A stretch of 64,000 nt of DNA from Faecalibacterium sp. HTF-F (lineage in GTDB: Bacteria > Bacillota > Clostridia > Oscillospirales > Ruminococcaceae), in NCBI RefSeq assembly GCF_023347535.1, contig NZ_CP094473.1, forward strand, positions 1,984,001 to 2,048,000, read 5' to 3'. The translations under genes and the position numbers were made by a program. This document shows, in pieces, positions 49,993-58,735 of this stretch (the first letter of the stretch is position 1; every line of letters begins with the position of its first letter). Below the pieces are notes generated by a model, which made no database searches, was not told where the DNA came from, and saw only the letters and a list, made by a program, of their open reading frames with translations.

Positions 49993-50442
49993 TCAGCGCA
50001 GTTCTTCCAACAAGGCCGTGCAGCCTTCCAGCACATCCTGCCAGGTAGCTTCAAAGTCCCCGGTATACCATGGGTCGGCCACATCGCCGGGGCGACGGGT
50101 ATGATCCATCAGCAGAGACACTTTATGCTCCGGGTCGCCGCCCACAAAGCGCGCCATATTGCGCAGGTTGTTGTGATCCATGGCGATCAGGTAATCGTAG
50201 GTTTCGTAATCCCTCCGGGTCATCTGCCGGGCGGTTTTACCCTCGCAGGAGATGCCGTGCTCGGCCAGCTTCCGCTGGGCGGGCGGATAGACCGGGTTGC
50301 CGATTTCCTCGGTGCTGGTGGCGGCGGATGCGATTTCAAACTGGTCGGAAAGCCCGGCCTTTTCCACTAAGTCCCTCATCACAAATTCCGCCATGGGGCT
50401 GCGGCAAATGTTGCCATGGCAGATGAAAAGCACTTTCGTCAT
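49993..50442 (-). CDS. Low-molecular-weight protein tyrosine phosphatase
   Basis: This 149-residue protein has the P-loop CHGNICRSPMAE with nucleophile C8 and R14, and the general acid loop DPWYTGDFE near residue 123. It removes phosphate from protein tyrosine or from a small molecule in the cytoplasm. No tyrosine kinase is adjacent. The start is at 50442. It leads the phosphatase / pentapeptide / PTH2 cluster. Confidence 0.92.
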   Translation of the reverse strand: MTKVLFICHGNICRSPMAEFVMRDLVEKAGLSDQFEIASAATSTEEIGNPVYPPAQRKLAEHGISCEGKTARQMTRRDYETYDYLIAMDHNNLRNMARFVGGDPEHKVSLLMDHTRRPGDVADPWYTGDFEATWQDVLEGCTALLEELR

Positions 50443-50472
50443 GTCAAAATATTTCCTTATATCGTATCATTT

Positions 50473-50501
50473 TGAATTTTGCACACATGCGTGCAAAATT
50501 C
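50473..50501 (-). terminator. Palindromic terminator at the HAD gene stop
   Basis: Perfect arms GAATTTTGCAC and GTGCAAAATTC surround six bases. The hairpin overlaps the stop codon of the HAD gene and also lies ahead of the phosphatase start. Confidence 0.6.
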
Positions 50502-51276
50502 AGTTCTGCTTCAAGAACTCCCGCAGCACATCCTCTGGGCGGGGTGTATGGTTCGGGTACTTTTCCCGCAGCGGTGCGGCGGCACCATCCATAATGTAGG
50601 GCACACCCACAATGTCCAGCATCGACACATCGTTATAATTGTCGCCAAAAGCCATCACATCGGCAAGGGCGATGTCCAGAGTCTTGCAGATGCTGCGCAC
50701 ACCGATGCCCTTGTTGGCAAAGGTGGTGTCGATCCAGTACGGCCCTGCCACAGCGCAGTTCGCCTCTTTCCATCGTGGGACAAACCGTTCCGTGTAAGAT
50801 TCTACGCCTTCGTGCAGATACACCGATACTTTTGTGATCTCCTCCGGCACCTCAGACGGGGCATGAATGATCTGATAGTTGTTCCCGATGAACTGAATAC
50901 GCTTGAGCATTCCCAGACCCCGCTCCATCAGGTATGCAGTATTCTGACCGGAGAGCATCACTTCGCCCTGCCCGTCGCTGCGGGTCCACAGGTCGTTGGC
51001 GATTTCTTCGGCCAGTGCACGGGGCATCGGGTTCTTGGCGATGCACTGTTCGTCTTTATAGATCACGCCGCCGTTCTCACAAAGAAACACACAGCAGTCT
51101 GCCACCGGTGCAAAGAGCTTGCGCAGGCTGGTATACTGCCGGCCGGATGCCGGGCAGAACAAAATACCGCGCCGATGCAGCTCCCGTATCTGCTCAAAGA
51201 TCTCGTCTTCCAGTTCCTTTTTGCCGTATTGCAGCAGCGTACCGTCAATGTCGCTGCAAATCAGTTTGATTGACAT
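50500..51276 (-). CDS. Cof-type HAD hydrolase
   Basis: This 258-residue protein has motif I CSDIDGTLLQYG at residues 7-18, motif II ASGRQYTSL, the Lys in FANKGIGVRSI and motif III MAFGDNYNDVSML. This is the Cof/YidA subfamily, which dephosphorylates sugar phosphates or nucleotides in the cytoplasm. The start at 51276 overlaps the stop of the DUF523 gene by 16 bp, so translation is coupled. Confidence 0.92.
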   Translation of the reverse strand: MSIKLICSDIDGTLLQYGKKELEDEIFEQIRELHRRGILFCPASGRQYTSLRKLFAPVADCCVFLCENGGVIYKDEQCIAKNPMPRALAEEIANDLWTRSDGQGEVMLSGQNTAYLMERGLGMLKRIQFIGNNYQIIHAPSEVPEEITKVSVYLHEGVESYTERFVPRWKEANCAVAGPYWIDTTFANKGIGVRSICKTLDIALADVMAFGDNYNDVSMLDIVGVPYIMDGAAAPLREKYPNHTPRPEDVLREFLKQN

Positions 51277-51722
51277 TTTCCGTCCTCATTTTTCAAGATA
51301 ATTTTAGGCAATTCCCCGGCATCCAGAACACGGACGCCTTCGTCCATCAGCATTTTCGCAAAAACGCCCTGTCCGGAGATTTTTGTACCGGAAAACATTC
51401 CGTCGTAAATTTCCTTCACGCCGCAGCTGGGGCTGCGGGATTGCAGGATGGCAAGCTCCACCCCATTTTCTTTTGCAATGGCAAGGGCTTTCGCTGCACC
51501 TGCCCGGAACTCCCGGTCCACATTGATGCCCTCTTTGTTCGTGACAACGCCCTGCACGATTTCCGCCGGGCACCGCGGTGTGGGCAGGCCGCCCAAAACC
51601 TCCGGACAGACCGGAACCACCTGATGCCCCCGCGCAAAATCACAGACCGCCTGATTGTAATTGTTTCCGCCGCTGTATTTGCAGTTTTCGCCCAGCAGGC
51701 AGGCGCTGACCAGAATCTTCAT
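51261..51722 (-). CDS. DUF523 protein
   Basis: This 153-residue protein begins MKILVSACLLGENCKYSGG and has VVPVCPEVLGGLPTPR, a Cys- and Pro-rich motif, and ILQSRSPSCGVKEIYDG. These conserved Cys define DUF523 (YbbK-like), a family of unknown biochemical role, possibly in thiol or tRNA sulfur chemistry. The start at 51722 has no strong ribosome binding site. It is coupled to the HAD gene. Confidence 0.88.
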   Translation of the reverse strand: MKILVSACLLGENCKYSGGNNYNQAVCDFARGHQVVPVCPEVLGGLPTPRCPAEIVQGVVTNKEGINVDREFRAGAAKALAIAKENGVELAILQSRSPSCGVKEIYDGMFSGTKISGQGVFAKMLMDEGVRVLDAGELPKIILKNEDGKCQSN

Positions 51723-51750
51723 TGTTGCGTAGTAATTTTCCTTTTCATTC

Positions 51751-52074
51751 TCATTCAACAAGTCTTATCTTCAATTGCTTTACGTTTTCTTGCAATTCTT
51801 TGCTGAACCCGTTCAGGTCATCCAATGAGATAACATTCTCATTCAACAGATTGACAAGCGTCAGTGCGATATCCGGCTTACGAAGCGACATTTTTACACC
51901 AAGATTCTTCTTATCCTCTTGGATGCGCTGATTCAACTTCCAGAATTTATCCGAAGCCAAACCGTCTCCGCTTAAAATTTCGATATATTGCTCATTCAAG
52001 CGTTTGATATATGTTTCCTGCCATTCCCCGATGCACGCACAAAACAGCTTCCAATTTGCCTTCGACCAGTCCAT
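51751..52074 (-). CDS. Small conserved Firmicutes protein
   Basis: This 107-residue, mostly helical, charged protein begins MDWSKANWKLFCACIGEWQE and continues YIKRLNEQYIEILSGDG, then NQRIQEDKKNLG. I recall similar proteins in many Clostridia, without a defined role. The strong CGGAGGAC site and the TAGAAT promoter upstream (near 52093) support a real gene. There are no membrane segments. Confidence 0.65.
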   Translation of the reverse strand: MDWSKANWKLFCACIGEWQETYIKRLNEQYIEILSGDGLASDKFWKLNQRIQEDKKNLGVKMSLRKPDIALTLVNLLNENVISLDDLNGFSKELQENVKQLKIRLVE

Positions 52075-52143
52075 TGCAACGTCCTCCGTTTCAGCTCTAT
52101 TCTACCACGCTTTTGGGCATTGAAAAAGAGGATTTTGCTTTTC

Positions 52144-52444
52144 CTATCCCCATACCGGGAGGTCCGCCGTAATCTTTTCTAATTCCTGTGCAAGAAACGT
52201 CAGTCTTTCCCTCAGATGGTTGTTATGCGGTGCATCTCCGTTCAGCAGATAGTCCGTTCTGACATTCAGGCAGGACGAAAAATCCTGCAGCAACTCAATC
52301 GAGCAGCAGCGGCTTCCCGTTTCAACTTTTGCAAGATGGTTCGCACTAACGTTCAGCATTATACTCAACTGTTCCTGTGTAATCCCCCTTCTTTTTCCGC
52401 AAATCGCGGATACGTCCGCCGAATTCTTTTGCATCAAATCGCAT
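52144..52444 (-). pseudogene. XRE-family regulator, frameshifted at a G run
   Basis: The ATG at 52444, with GAAAGGATTG at good distance, opens MRFDAKEFGGRIRDLRKKKG, the usual start of a Cro/C1 regulator. The rest, GITQEQLSIMLNVSANHLAK with VETGSRCCSIELLQDF and TDYLLNG, is in another frame. The shift occurs at a run of five G (52384-52388); four G would restore the frame. It may be a pseudogene, a phase-variable gene or a sequencing error. Confidence 0.75.
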
Positions 52445-52476
52445 TGTTCAATCCTTTCCTTTGCGCCGGAAACACA

Positions 52477-52515
52477 AACAGGCCGAGACTCCTTTTCCGA
52501 GTCCCGGCCTGTTTT
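52477..52515. terminator. Bidirectional terminator
   Basis: Arms AACAGGCCG-GACTC and GAGTC-CGGCCTGTT flank a short loop, with TTTT on the plus strand and TTTG on the minus strand. Confidence 0.75.
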
Positions 52516-52724
52516 CAGCTTGAAAATGCACAATGACCGCGACTCGATGGAGCTGCTCTTGTGAGCAGCTCCCGGAGTATTATCAGCCTTTAATGCATTT
52601 CAGGCAATTTTCCCTCTTGCGCAACTGAAACCTGCGCCATGGCGATATTATATCAAGTACTTTCATTGCTGTAAAGCGCTAAAATATACTGTTTTTGCGG
52701 CAAAACCGCTCATTTTTCTGCGAT

Positions 52725-53003
52725 TTACTTTGACGGCTGCAATTTTTTCTTGAGGTCATCCAGCATCTTGCAAACCAATGTACTGTTTTCAGAACAACCT
52801 TTCAGCAGGAAATCGCTGCTGACTCCCATTGCATCCGACAGGCGTCCCAAGTGGTCTACTCCCAGATTGCGCTGTCCTTTTTCCAATGCACGAAGCTGCT
52901 GCACTGAAATTTCAGCTTCTGCTGCAAGCCGTTCCTGCGTCCAGCCTTTTTCGAGGCGGCTTCCGCGGATTCTGTTGCCGACTTGCACTTTGTCATAACT
53001 CAT
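52725..53003 (-). CDS. XRE-family regulator
   Basis: This 92-residue protein has a single Cro/C1 helix-turn-helix: VGNRIRGSRLEKGWTQERLA, AEAEISVQQLRALEKGQRN and LSDAMGVSSDFLLKG. The start at 53003 follows GAAAGGACG. It probably represses a nearby promoter; the target is not clear because the flanking regions are noncoding. Confidence 0.82.
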   Translation of the reverse strand: MSYDKVQVGNRIRGSRLEKGWTQERLAAEAEISVQQLRALEKGQRNLGVDHLGRLSDAMGVSSDFLLKGCSENSTLVCKMLDDLKKKLQPSK

Positions 53004-53536
53004 ATTCGGTCGTCCTTTCTGCTGCTACGCAGCGGTTTGGGCGGAGGAACTGGGTTTTGTTTGCAATCCTCCCTGCGATAAAGATGCTTTCTCCTTTTCC
53101 GCATACCAGGATAATGCATGCGGATTCAAATTCAACTTTATTTCACAAAAGCGAATTTGCTCATAAATTACCACAGAGTATTTTTTCCGTCAAGTCCTTT
53201 TTTTGCGGCGGAACGTGACAAATTCACACAACAAACTCACAAGAATGAATATCTGCACTCGAATTACACATGTTTCACTATAAACTCGTTTCAAAAACAT
53301 CAATATGTCTTAGTTTGCAGCGCAACCATATCAAATTTTCTATGTTTTTCACAGGTCTCATTTTCACGATTCCACGCAAAAAATTGAATGCTGTCAGCGT
53401 TTAACAAACGCATATAGTGTGCCTACTCATTTTATCCATCCCATTTATACACAGTTCCGAACCAAAAGAACCGCATAAAGTTCTCATCAAAAAACAGGGA
53501 GTGACATCAAATCACTCCCCGTTTGCATTGATTGTA
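53004..53536. other. AT-rich intergenic region
   Basis: About 530 bp with no convincing gene. It is much more AT-rich than the surroundings by eye. It ends with the terminator of the second desulfoferrodoxin gene at 53493-53524. A regulatory region for the XRE gene is likely at its left end. Confidence 0.55.
53493..53524 (-). terminator. Terminator of the second desulfoferrodoxin gene
   Basis: On the minus strand GGGAGTGA and TCACTCCC form perfect arms around seven bases, followed by TGTTTTTTG. Confidence 0.85.
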
Positions 53537-53914
53537 TCAGAGTTTCGTCATCCAGAGCCCATGCAGATTGCAGTATGCGTAAACGGCCACCGGCTTTTCA
53601 CTGCCCAGTTCAAAAACAGTGCTGGGAGCCTGCCCCGGATTCAGATAGCGGATCTGCCCGCCGTTCTCAGTCTCCACAAAAATCCACTGAATATAGTGAA
53701 CATCCGCCATGGGGTGCTCCACCGCGCCCACTGTGACCGTGAGACGACTGCCGGAAAGCTCTGCCACCGGCAGATGCTTCTCGCCGCTGGCTTCCACCGT
53801 ATTGGGAACCAGCTCTTTCATTTTCTCCCCGCAGCAGACCAGTGGAACGCCTGCGTTATGGATGGTAGTGACGAGGTTGCCACAGTGATTGCAGATGTAA
53901 AACTTTGCCTTCAT
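53537..53914 (-). CDS. dfx: Desulfoferrodoxin / superoxide reductase, copy 2
   Basis: This 125-residue protein has CNHCGN and VCCGEKM for the desulforedoxin-type iron and HLPV, VEHPMADVHYIQW and YAYCNLHGLW for the reductase site. It detoxifies superoxide in the cytoplasm. It differs from copy 1 (20234-20611) at 13 positions by hand count, mostly conservative, and shares the leader with AGGAAATGTTATCATAT and a GGAGGATTT site. This copy lies inside the sigK-intervening element. Confidence 0.9.
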   Translation of the reverse strand: MKAKFYICNHCGNLVTTIHNAGVPLVCCGEKMKELVPNTVEASGEKHLPVAELSGSRLTVTVGAVEHPMADVHYIQWIFVETENGGQIRYLNPGQAPSTVFELGSEKPVAVYAYCNLHGLWMTKL

Positions 53915-54019
53915 ATCGAAATCCTCCATTGGAATGTTATCGGTGTGTTTCTTGTATCTATATGATAACATTTCCTATTTATGATTTCTGTAACTGAATC
54001 ACGCAAAGCGTTTTTGGGC

Positions 54020-54745
54020 TCACTTGCAATAAATCTCAATGGCTTTCTGCGCAAATTCTGCGGCACCGGCACCGCCGGCAGCATTGATGTTTTCCGTAAA
54101 TGCTCCGCCTGCCCCATACATCTGCCCCAGCTGATTCAGGATTACCTTGGAACAGTTATAGTAGTGCTCTGTGATAAACTCCTGCAGCTTCTTCACCTGT
54201 GCCTGCACTTCAGAGTCCGCCGGGTCTTTGCTCTGCATCCCGCCGAATGCCGCCACGATGTCCATCAGTTGACTGCTCATGTCCTTGACCTCTTTCTCGG
54301 TCTTATGGGCAGTTTTTTCCTCAAACTCTTTGTATTCCGGCGTTTCGCCCCATTCCTTTTTGGCCTGCTCGGTATACTTCTTGATCTTCCGCGTATCAAA
54401 TGCGGTAAAGTCCATAACCATTCCTCCTGTGGATCGAATTTTCTGCGCAAGGCCGATCAGATCTTCAAGATGCTGCTTTTTCAATGTCAGAAGTGTGATC
54501 TGCTGTTCCAGTGCTTTCTGCCGGTCAAAAGCAGGATTCTCCACGATTTTCTGGATGTCCTTCAGCGGAAATTCCAGTTCCCGGAACAATAAGATCTGCT
54601 GCAAACGTTCCAGCGCGGCATCGTCATACAGCCGATAGCCTGCTTCGGTACGGCCCGCCGCGCGCAGCAGACCGATTTTATCGTAATATTGCAGGGTCCG
54701 GATGCTCACTCCGGTCCGCTTGCTCACTTCGTTCACTGTCATCAT
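54020..54745 (-). CDS. MerR-family regulator with TipAS domain
   Basis: This 241-residue protein has the MerR winged helix (TVNEVSKRTGVSIRTLQYYD, KIGLLRAAGRTEAGYRLY), a long coiled helix and a C-terminal TipAS-like domain (KKYTEQAKKEWGETPEYKEF then YNCSKVILNQLGQMY). TipA-type proteins bind thiopeptides and other drugs and activate export genes. The target is unknown; it may control itself. The start at 54745 has GGAGGACAG; two ATG codons are adjacent. Confidence 0.88.
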   Translation of the reverse strand: MMTVNEVSKRTGVSIRTLQYYDKIGLLRAAGRTEAGYRLYDDAALERLQQILLFRELEFPLKDIQKIVENPAFDRQKALEQQITLLTLKKQHLEDLIGLAQKIRSTGGMVMDFTAFDTRKIKKYTEQAKKEWGETPEYKEFEEKTAHKTEKEVKDMSSQLMDIVAAFGGMQSKDPADSEVQAQVKKLQEFITEHYYNCSKVILNQLGQMYGAGGAFTENINAAGGAGAAEFAQKAIEIYCK

Positions 54746-54823
54746 CTTGCTGTCCTCCCTTGCGACAGCCACAGTATACGCTATGACGCTGCGTCAGGGT
54801 CAAGAGGTTTTCTGAAAAATTTT

Positions 54824-55489
54824 TCAGCCTTCCCTCTGCTCCGCGATTTCCAAGCTGTCACGCCCCACACGGCAGAGCAGAAACAGCACCCGCACACCTG
54901 CGGCCTTTGCTTCGGCCAGTGCCGTACCAAACTCCGGCTGTGTGCTGACATTTGGCCGCACCTCGGTGATGCCTTCCATCTGAATCACGAAAGCCACTGC
55001 GCACCGATACCCTGCCTGCTGTGCCTGCGCCAGCTCGTGCAGGTGCTTCACGCCGCGCTCGGTAGGTGCATCCGGGAAGTAGCCGATACCGTCCACTTCC
55101 AGTGTGCAACCCTTGACTTCCATCAGATACTTTTGCTCGCCCTTTTCCATATAAAAGTCGATGCGGGACTTCCCATAGGTAAATTCCGGCTTGATATAGT
55201 CGCAGCCCTGTTTTGCAAGCCACTCTCCTACTACCTTGTTGGGTGCCTGACTGTCCATGTTGACCCAACCAAGCCCCTGCTTATGTACCGCCACAAGGTC
55301 ATATTTTGTTTTGCGTTTCGGGTTGTCCGACACTTCCAGCCGAACCGCCGTACCGGGCAGCAGCAGTTCCTTGCACCGCCCGGTGTTCTTGACATGGACG
55401 GTTTCCACTGCTCCATTCACTCCCACATGGGCAATAAAGCGGTTGGGACGGTCAACAAAAATGCCGTCTGCGATTTCTCTGTATTTCAA
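54824..55489 (-). CDS. sfsA: SfsA protein
   Basis: This 221-residue protein matches SfsA: FVDRPNRFIAHVGVNG, HVKNTGRCKELLLPG, NPKRKTKYDLVAV, SRIDFYMEKG, MEVKGCTLEVDGIGYFPDAP and TERGVKHLHELAQA. The fold is OB plus a nuclease-like part (D...EVKG). It was named for sugar fermentation stimulation in E. coli and may bind or cut DNA; its role is not settled. Length is normal. A short unexplained fragment lies upstream at 55490-55570. Confidence 0.9.
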   Translation of the reverse strand: MKYREIADGIFVDRPNRFIAHVGVNGAVETVHVKNTGRCKELLLPGTAVRLEVSDNPKRKTKYDLVAVHKQGLGWVNMDSQAPNKVVGEWLAKQGCDYIKPEFTYGKSRIDFYMEKGEQKYLMEVKGCTLEVDGIGYFPDAPTERGVKHLHELAQAQQAGYRCAVAFVIQMEGITEVRPNVSTQPEFGTALAEAKAAGVRVLFLLCRVGRDSLEIAEQREG

Positions 55490-55573
55490 TCTTTACTCCA
55501 TTTTCAGTACAGGATTCGGGAGCCATGCCCATCCTGTTTACCAAGATACAGTTCCACGACCATCCTGCCGCTT

Positions 55574-56101
55574 TCACTGTTGCAGAGTTCTTGCCTGATA
55601 CACCCGCTCCGTCCGGGCATCGAAGCAGCAGAAAATCACCTGCATGGCGTAATCCGCGTGATCTTCCAGCCACTGTGCCACTGTTTTGACTGCAATCTCC
55701 GTGGCATCTTCCAGCGGGTAGCCATACACGCCGGTCGAAATTGCCGGGAACGCAATGCTATGGACATCATGCTCTTTGGCAAGGTTCAGCGAATTGCGGT
55801 AGCAGTCCGCCAGCTGCGCGGCATCCTCTGCTGTGCCGGAATAAATCGGCCCTACTGTATGAATGATATACTTTGCTTTCAACCGGTAGCCCTTAGTGAT
55901 TTTTGCTTCTCCGGTGCGGCAACCGTGCAGCGTGCGGCACTCCGCCAACAGTTCCGGCCCTGCTGCCCGGTGGATGGCACCATCCACACCGCCGCCACCC
56001 AGCAGACTGCGATTGGCCGCATTCACGATGCCGTCACAGTCCAGTTTGGTAATATCACCCTGCACCACTTGAATCTGATTTTTTACTTTTTCAGAAATCA
56101 T
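55574..56101 (-). CDS. Macro-domain ADP-ribose hydrolase (YmdB/MacroD-like)
   Basis: This 175-residue protein is a single macro domain: [20 protein letters not shown], the loop [19 protein letters not shown], the catalytic Asp region and [20 protein letters not shown]. It removes ADP-ribose from proteins or deacetylates O-acetyl-ADP-ribose. It starts 10 bp after the isochorismatase stop, so the two form an operon. A relic of a similar gene is at 20040-20161. Confidence 0.92.
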   Translation of the reverse strand: MISEKVKNQIQVVQGDITKLDCDGIVNAANRSLLGGGGVDGAIHRAAGPELLAECRTLHGCRTGEAKITKGYRLKAKYIIHTVGPIYSGTAEDAAQLADCYRNSLNLAKEHDVHSIAFPAISTGVYGYPLEDATEIAVKTVAQWLEDHADYAMQVIFCCFDARTERVYQARTLQQ

Positions 56102-56111
56102 TGTAAACACC

Positions 56112-56639
56112 TCACTTTTTGAGCAGCTCCAGCGCCTTGTCCATGGGCACACAATCGGCATAGCGGTCCGGCCAGAGGAATTCATTGTAATAGTGGTAGC
56201 TCTGCTCCCCTGTCATATACTCGTTGTCCTGCGTGGAATTTGCATAGGCAGGAACGATCATGTGCAGGCCATGCTCAAAGCCCGCCTCCACCGTTGCATT
56301 GATGCAGAAGTCCGTCATGATACCGCAGACCATCACATCTTTTTCGCCCTTTTCCGTCAGATATTCCAGCAGACCGCTTTCTTTTTTGAACGCGCTGCAT
56401 ACGGTTTTGACGAACCGTTTTTCAGTCAGCAGCGGCGCAAACCCGGAATAGACCTCAAATTCATCGTCTCCGATGGAAAAGCCTGTACCGGGCCCATCGT
56501 CATGCTGGACATAGACGACCTCGATTCCCTGTTCGCGGGCAGTCCGGATCAGTTTCCTGATGTTGCTGACAAACTTTTCAAACGCATACAGGCGTTCATC
56601 CACGATACCTTTCTGTGTATCCACAACCAGTAAAACCAT
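56112..56639 (-). CDS. Isochorismatase-family cysteine hydrolase
   Basis: This 175-residue protein has the catalytic Asp in [13 protein letters not shown] at residue 7, a Lys in the middle ([10 protein letters not shown]) and the nucleophile Cys in [14 protein letters not shown]. This is the nicotinamidase/isochorismatase fold; nicotinamidase and ureide amidohydrolase are common activities. A link to NAD turnover is tempting because a macro-domain gene follows by 10 bp, but the metal triad of nicotinamidase is not evident. Confidence 0.85.
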   Translation of the reverse strand: MVLLVVDTQKGIVDERLYAFEKFVSNIRKLIRTAREQGIEVVYVQHDDGPGTGFSIGDDEFEVYSGFAPLLTEKRFVKTVCSAFKKESGLLEYLTEKGEKDVMVCGIMTDFCINATVEAGFEHGLHMIVPAYANSTQDNEYMTGEQSYHYYNEFLWPDRYADCVPMDKALELLKK

Positions 56640-56832
56640 GTGTAAGCCCTCCTGTTTTTCTTTGATTTCATGCTACCATAGACCGCCGTTTTCTACAAGC
56701 AGATTCGAAAAATTCACTTCTTCCAAAGCCTGTCTGATGGGTTTGTTATGGCTCCCCATCGCCGTAGCAGTCCACAGGCGGTTTTGAAAGATAGATCTCC
56801 TTCATTTTCATTTTCTGCTTAACGGCAGCAAT

Positions 56833-56875
56833 AAAAAAGACCCCCGCAGCGTATGATTTGACGCCGCGGGGTTTC
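56833..56875 (-). terminator. Terminator of the YczE-like gene
   Basis: On the minus strand ACCCCGCGGCG and its near complement surround a loop and end in TCTTTTTTA, adjacent to the stop codon. Confidence 0.8.
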
Positions 56876-57514
56876 TCAATTGTTCGGTTTGTATTGCAGC
56901 ACCTTCTGGGAGAACGTCCGATCGAAGAACTGGATGAAGGGCCCAAGGCAGAACGCACAGATCAAGGTGCCAAGGCCCACAAGGCCACCCAGCAGCCAGC
57001 ACAGCAGGGCGCTGAGCGCATCGGTGAAGATGCGGCACCCGAAGTACGGGCAGGGTGTGTAGTCCCGCAGACCGAGGGAAAGGTAATCGTAGGGCGCGAT
57101 GCCGAGGTCGGCGGTCTGGTAGAGCGAAGCGCCCAGCGCCGTAACCAGCACCGCCGCGATGACCCACGCCAACTGCACCGCCAGCGACGGCGCGTCGCCG
57201 AAGTGGGCGTGAATGGGGTCATAGAACGCCGTGACGATGTACCCGATGCAGATGCCGTTGACGAAGGTGCCAAGGCCGATGTACTTGCGCCCGAACCAGA
57301 ATTCCAGCAGGAAAAACAGGATGTTCGTGCACAGGTTCTGGGTGCCCAGCGAGATGCCGAGCAGCTCCGCCAGCCGCATGTTCAGGGCGCTGATGGAGTC
57401 GTTGCCGAGGTGGGACTGCTTGAAAAGCGCAATGCCAAGGGCGATGATGACGATGCCCGCCACCATGCCCACCACCCGCCGGGCAGTCGGTTTGCGCAAT
57501 GCGGTGCCGTTCAT
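56876..57514 (-). CDS. YczE/YyaS-like membrane protein
   Basis: This 212-residue protein has about five to six membrane segments. The start GMVAGIVIIALGIALFKQSH, LGNDSISALNMRLAELLGIS and the repeat ALGASLYQTADLGIAPYDYL are typical of YczE/YitT-related proteins of unknown transport role. The gene is richer in GC than its neighbours by eye, which suggests separate origin. The start has AAAGGAGAATC. Confidence 0.8.
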   Translation of the reverse strand: MNGTALRKPTARRVVGMVAGIVIIALGIALFKQSHLGNDSISALNMRLAELLGISLGTQNLCTNILFFLLEFWFGRKYIGLGTFVNGICIGYIVTAFYDPIHAHFGDAPSLAVQLAWVIAAVLVTALGASLYQTADLGIAPYDYLSLGLRDYTPCPYFGCRIFTDALSALLCWLLGGLVGLGTLICAFCLGPFIQFFDRTFSQKVLQYKPNN

Positions 57515-57616
57515 AGGGGATTCTCCTTTAGCGTTTCTTTTCCCCTATTATACGCCTACTTTGGGCGGGAGACAAACTATTTATGGAAAGATACAACGAT
57601 ATACGGGGGATCCGCC

Positions 57617-58576
57617 TTATCCCTTTAATCTCACCTCAATCCGTTCTTTCTCCAGCCCCTCCCCGATCACGATGAGCACTTCCTGCCCCTTGGGGATAGC
57701 GTTTACCGTCAGGCCGTCGGCGGTGGCGTTCAGCTCCACCCAGCCGTTCTCGTCCTGTACGAAGCCTTTCGCCCGCAGCCCATGGCCGCACGCGGGGTCG
57801 GTGAAGAGGGCCGGGATATTCTGTTCGAGCTGCTGGCACGAGAGGCCCAGCTCCAAAAAGTAGGCCGAACCAAAGGCCCTATTCAGCTTCATGAATCGGC
57901 TGCGCACGACCTCCGCAGGCTTGTCATCCCCTGCCACCCGCAGCATTCTGCGTTTCGAAGAACAGGTATCCACCAGAAGATTCACGATTTGATGGATGGT
58001 GTCCTCCTCATCCGGGCAGGCCCGGAGCAGCAAGTCCACCTCCAACGACTGCATAAAATACGCTTTCAGCCGTGTGCGCTCATTCGGTTCGCTTTCCGCG
58101 TCGGAAGAGAAAGGATCAGGTTCACTCCCCTCGGTTTTATTCCACTCAGTCTTATTTCCTCGTGATTTTGCCGTTTCCTGCTGCGCTGAATCCGCGGCAC
58201 CGGAACCGTTCTTTTCACGATTCCGGAAACGCGGGTCTGCAAAGTTTTTGACGTAAATCAGATTTGGTTTTCCCAGCCCGCGCCGTTTGCGCTCAATCAG
58301 TCCAAACTTTTCCAATTCCCGGAACAGTTTGGTTGCCTTGTTGTCTGCGCAGCCCAGTGCATCCATCACTTCCTGCACAGGAAAAATGATATACACCCTT
58401 CCCTGCTCATCCAGCCATCCGTTTTTCACCGACAGCCCCATGCGGTCCAACAGGATGCCGTACAGCGTTTTGGCATCGGTGGACAGGTCCTTGAATTTTA
58501 TGTCCCGGAATAAAATTTTGGGCACCCGGAAATACGAGAACATCTCGCCCGACTGCCCATAGAAATAGTCAAACAT
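57617..58576 (-). CDS. RepA-type replication initiator fused to CobW C-terminal domain
   Basis: This 319-residue protein is a chimera. Residues 1-115 are a RepA N-terminal domain: FSYFRVPKILFRDIKFKDLS, TDAKTLYGILLDRM, IIFPVQEVMDALGCADNKAT and LIERKRRGLGKPN. A charged linker and a DUF6017-like helical part run to about RFMKLN. The last 90 residues, with HGLRAKGFVQDENGWVELNA and EVLIVIGEGLEKERI, match the CobW/G3E C-terminal domain instead of the normal RepA end. The frame is open throughout. It is divergent from the recombinase. Confidence 0.75.
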   Translation of the reverse strand: MFDYFYGQSGEMFSYFRVPKILFRDIKFKDLSTDAKTLYGILLDRMGLSVKNGWLDEQGRVYIIFPVQEVMDALGCADNKATKLFRELEKFGLIERKRRGLGKPNLIYVKNFADPRFRNREKNGSGAADSAQQETAKSRGNKTEWNKTEGSEPDPFSSDAESEPNERTRLKAYFMQSLEVDLLLRACPDEEDTIHQIVNLLVDTCSSKRRMLRVAGDDKPAEVVRSRFMKLNRAFGSAYFLELGLSCQQLEQNIPALFTDPACGHGLRAKGFVQDENGWVELNATADGLTVNAIPKGQEVLIVIGEGLEKERIEVRLKG

Positions 58577-58735
58577 CCTGACTTCCTCGCTTGTTCTGCC
58601 TTGTCACATCCTTGACACCTCCGTTCGTAGTATGATGAAATATGTATGACTATCGTTATTTTTCTTTACAAAGATGGCCTGCCATGCTACAATAGCCGCA
58701 TCTACGGCCACCGGACAGCAGGAAAGGAGTATCTT

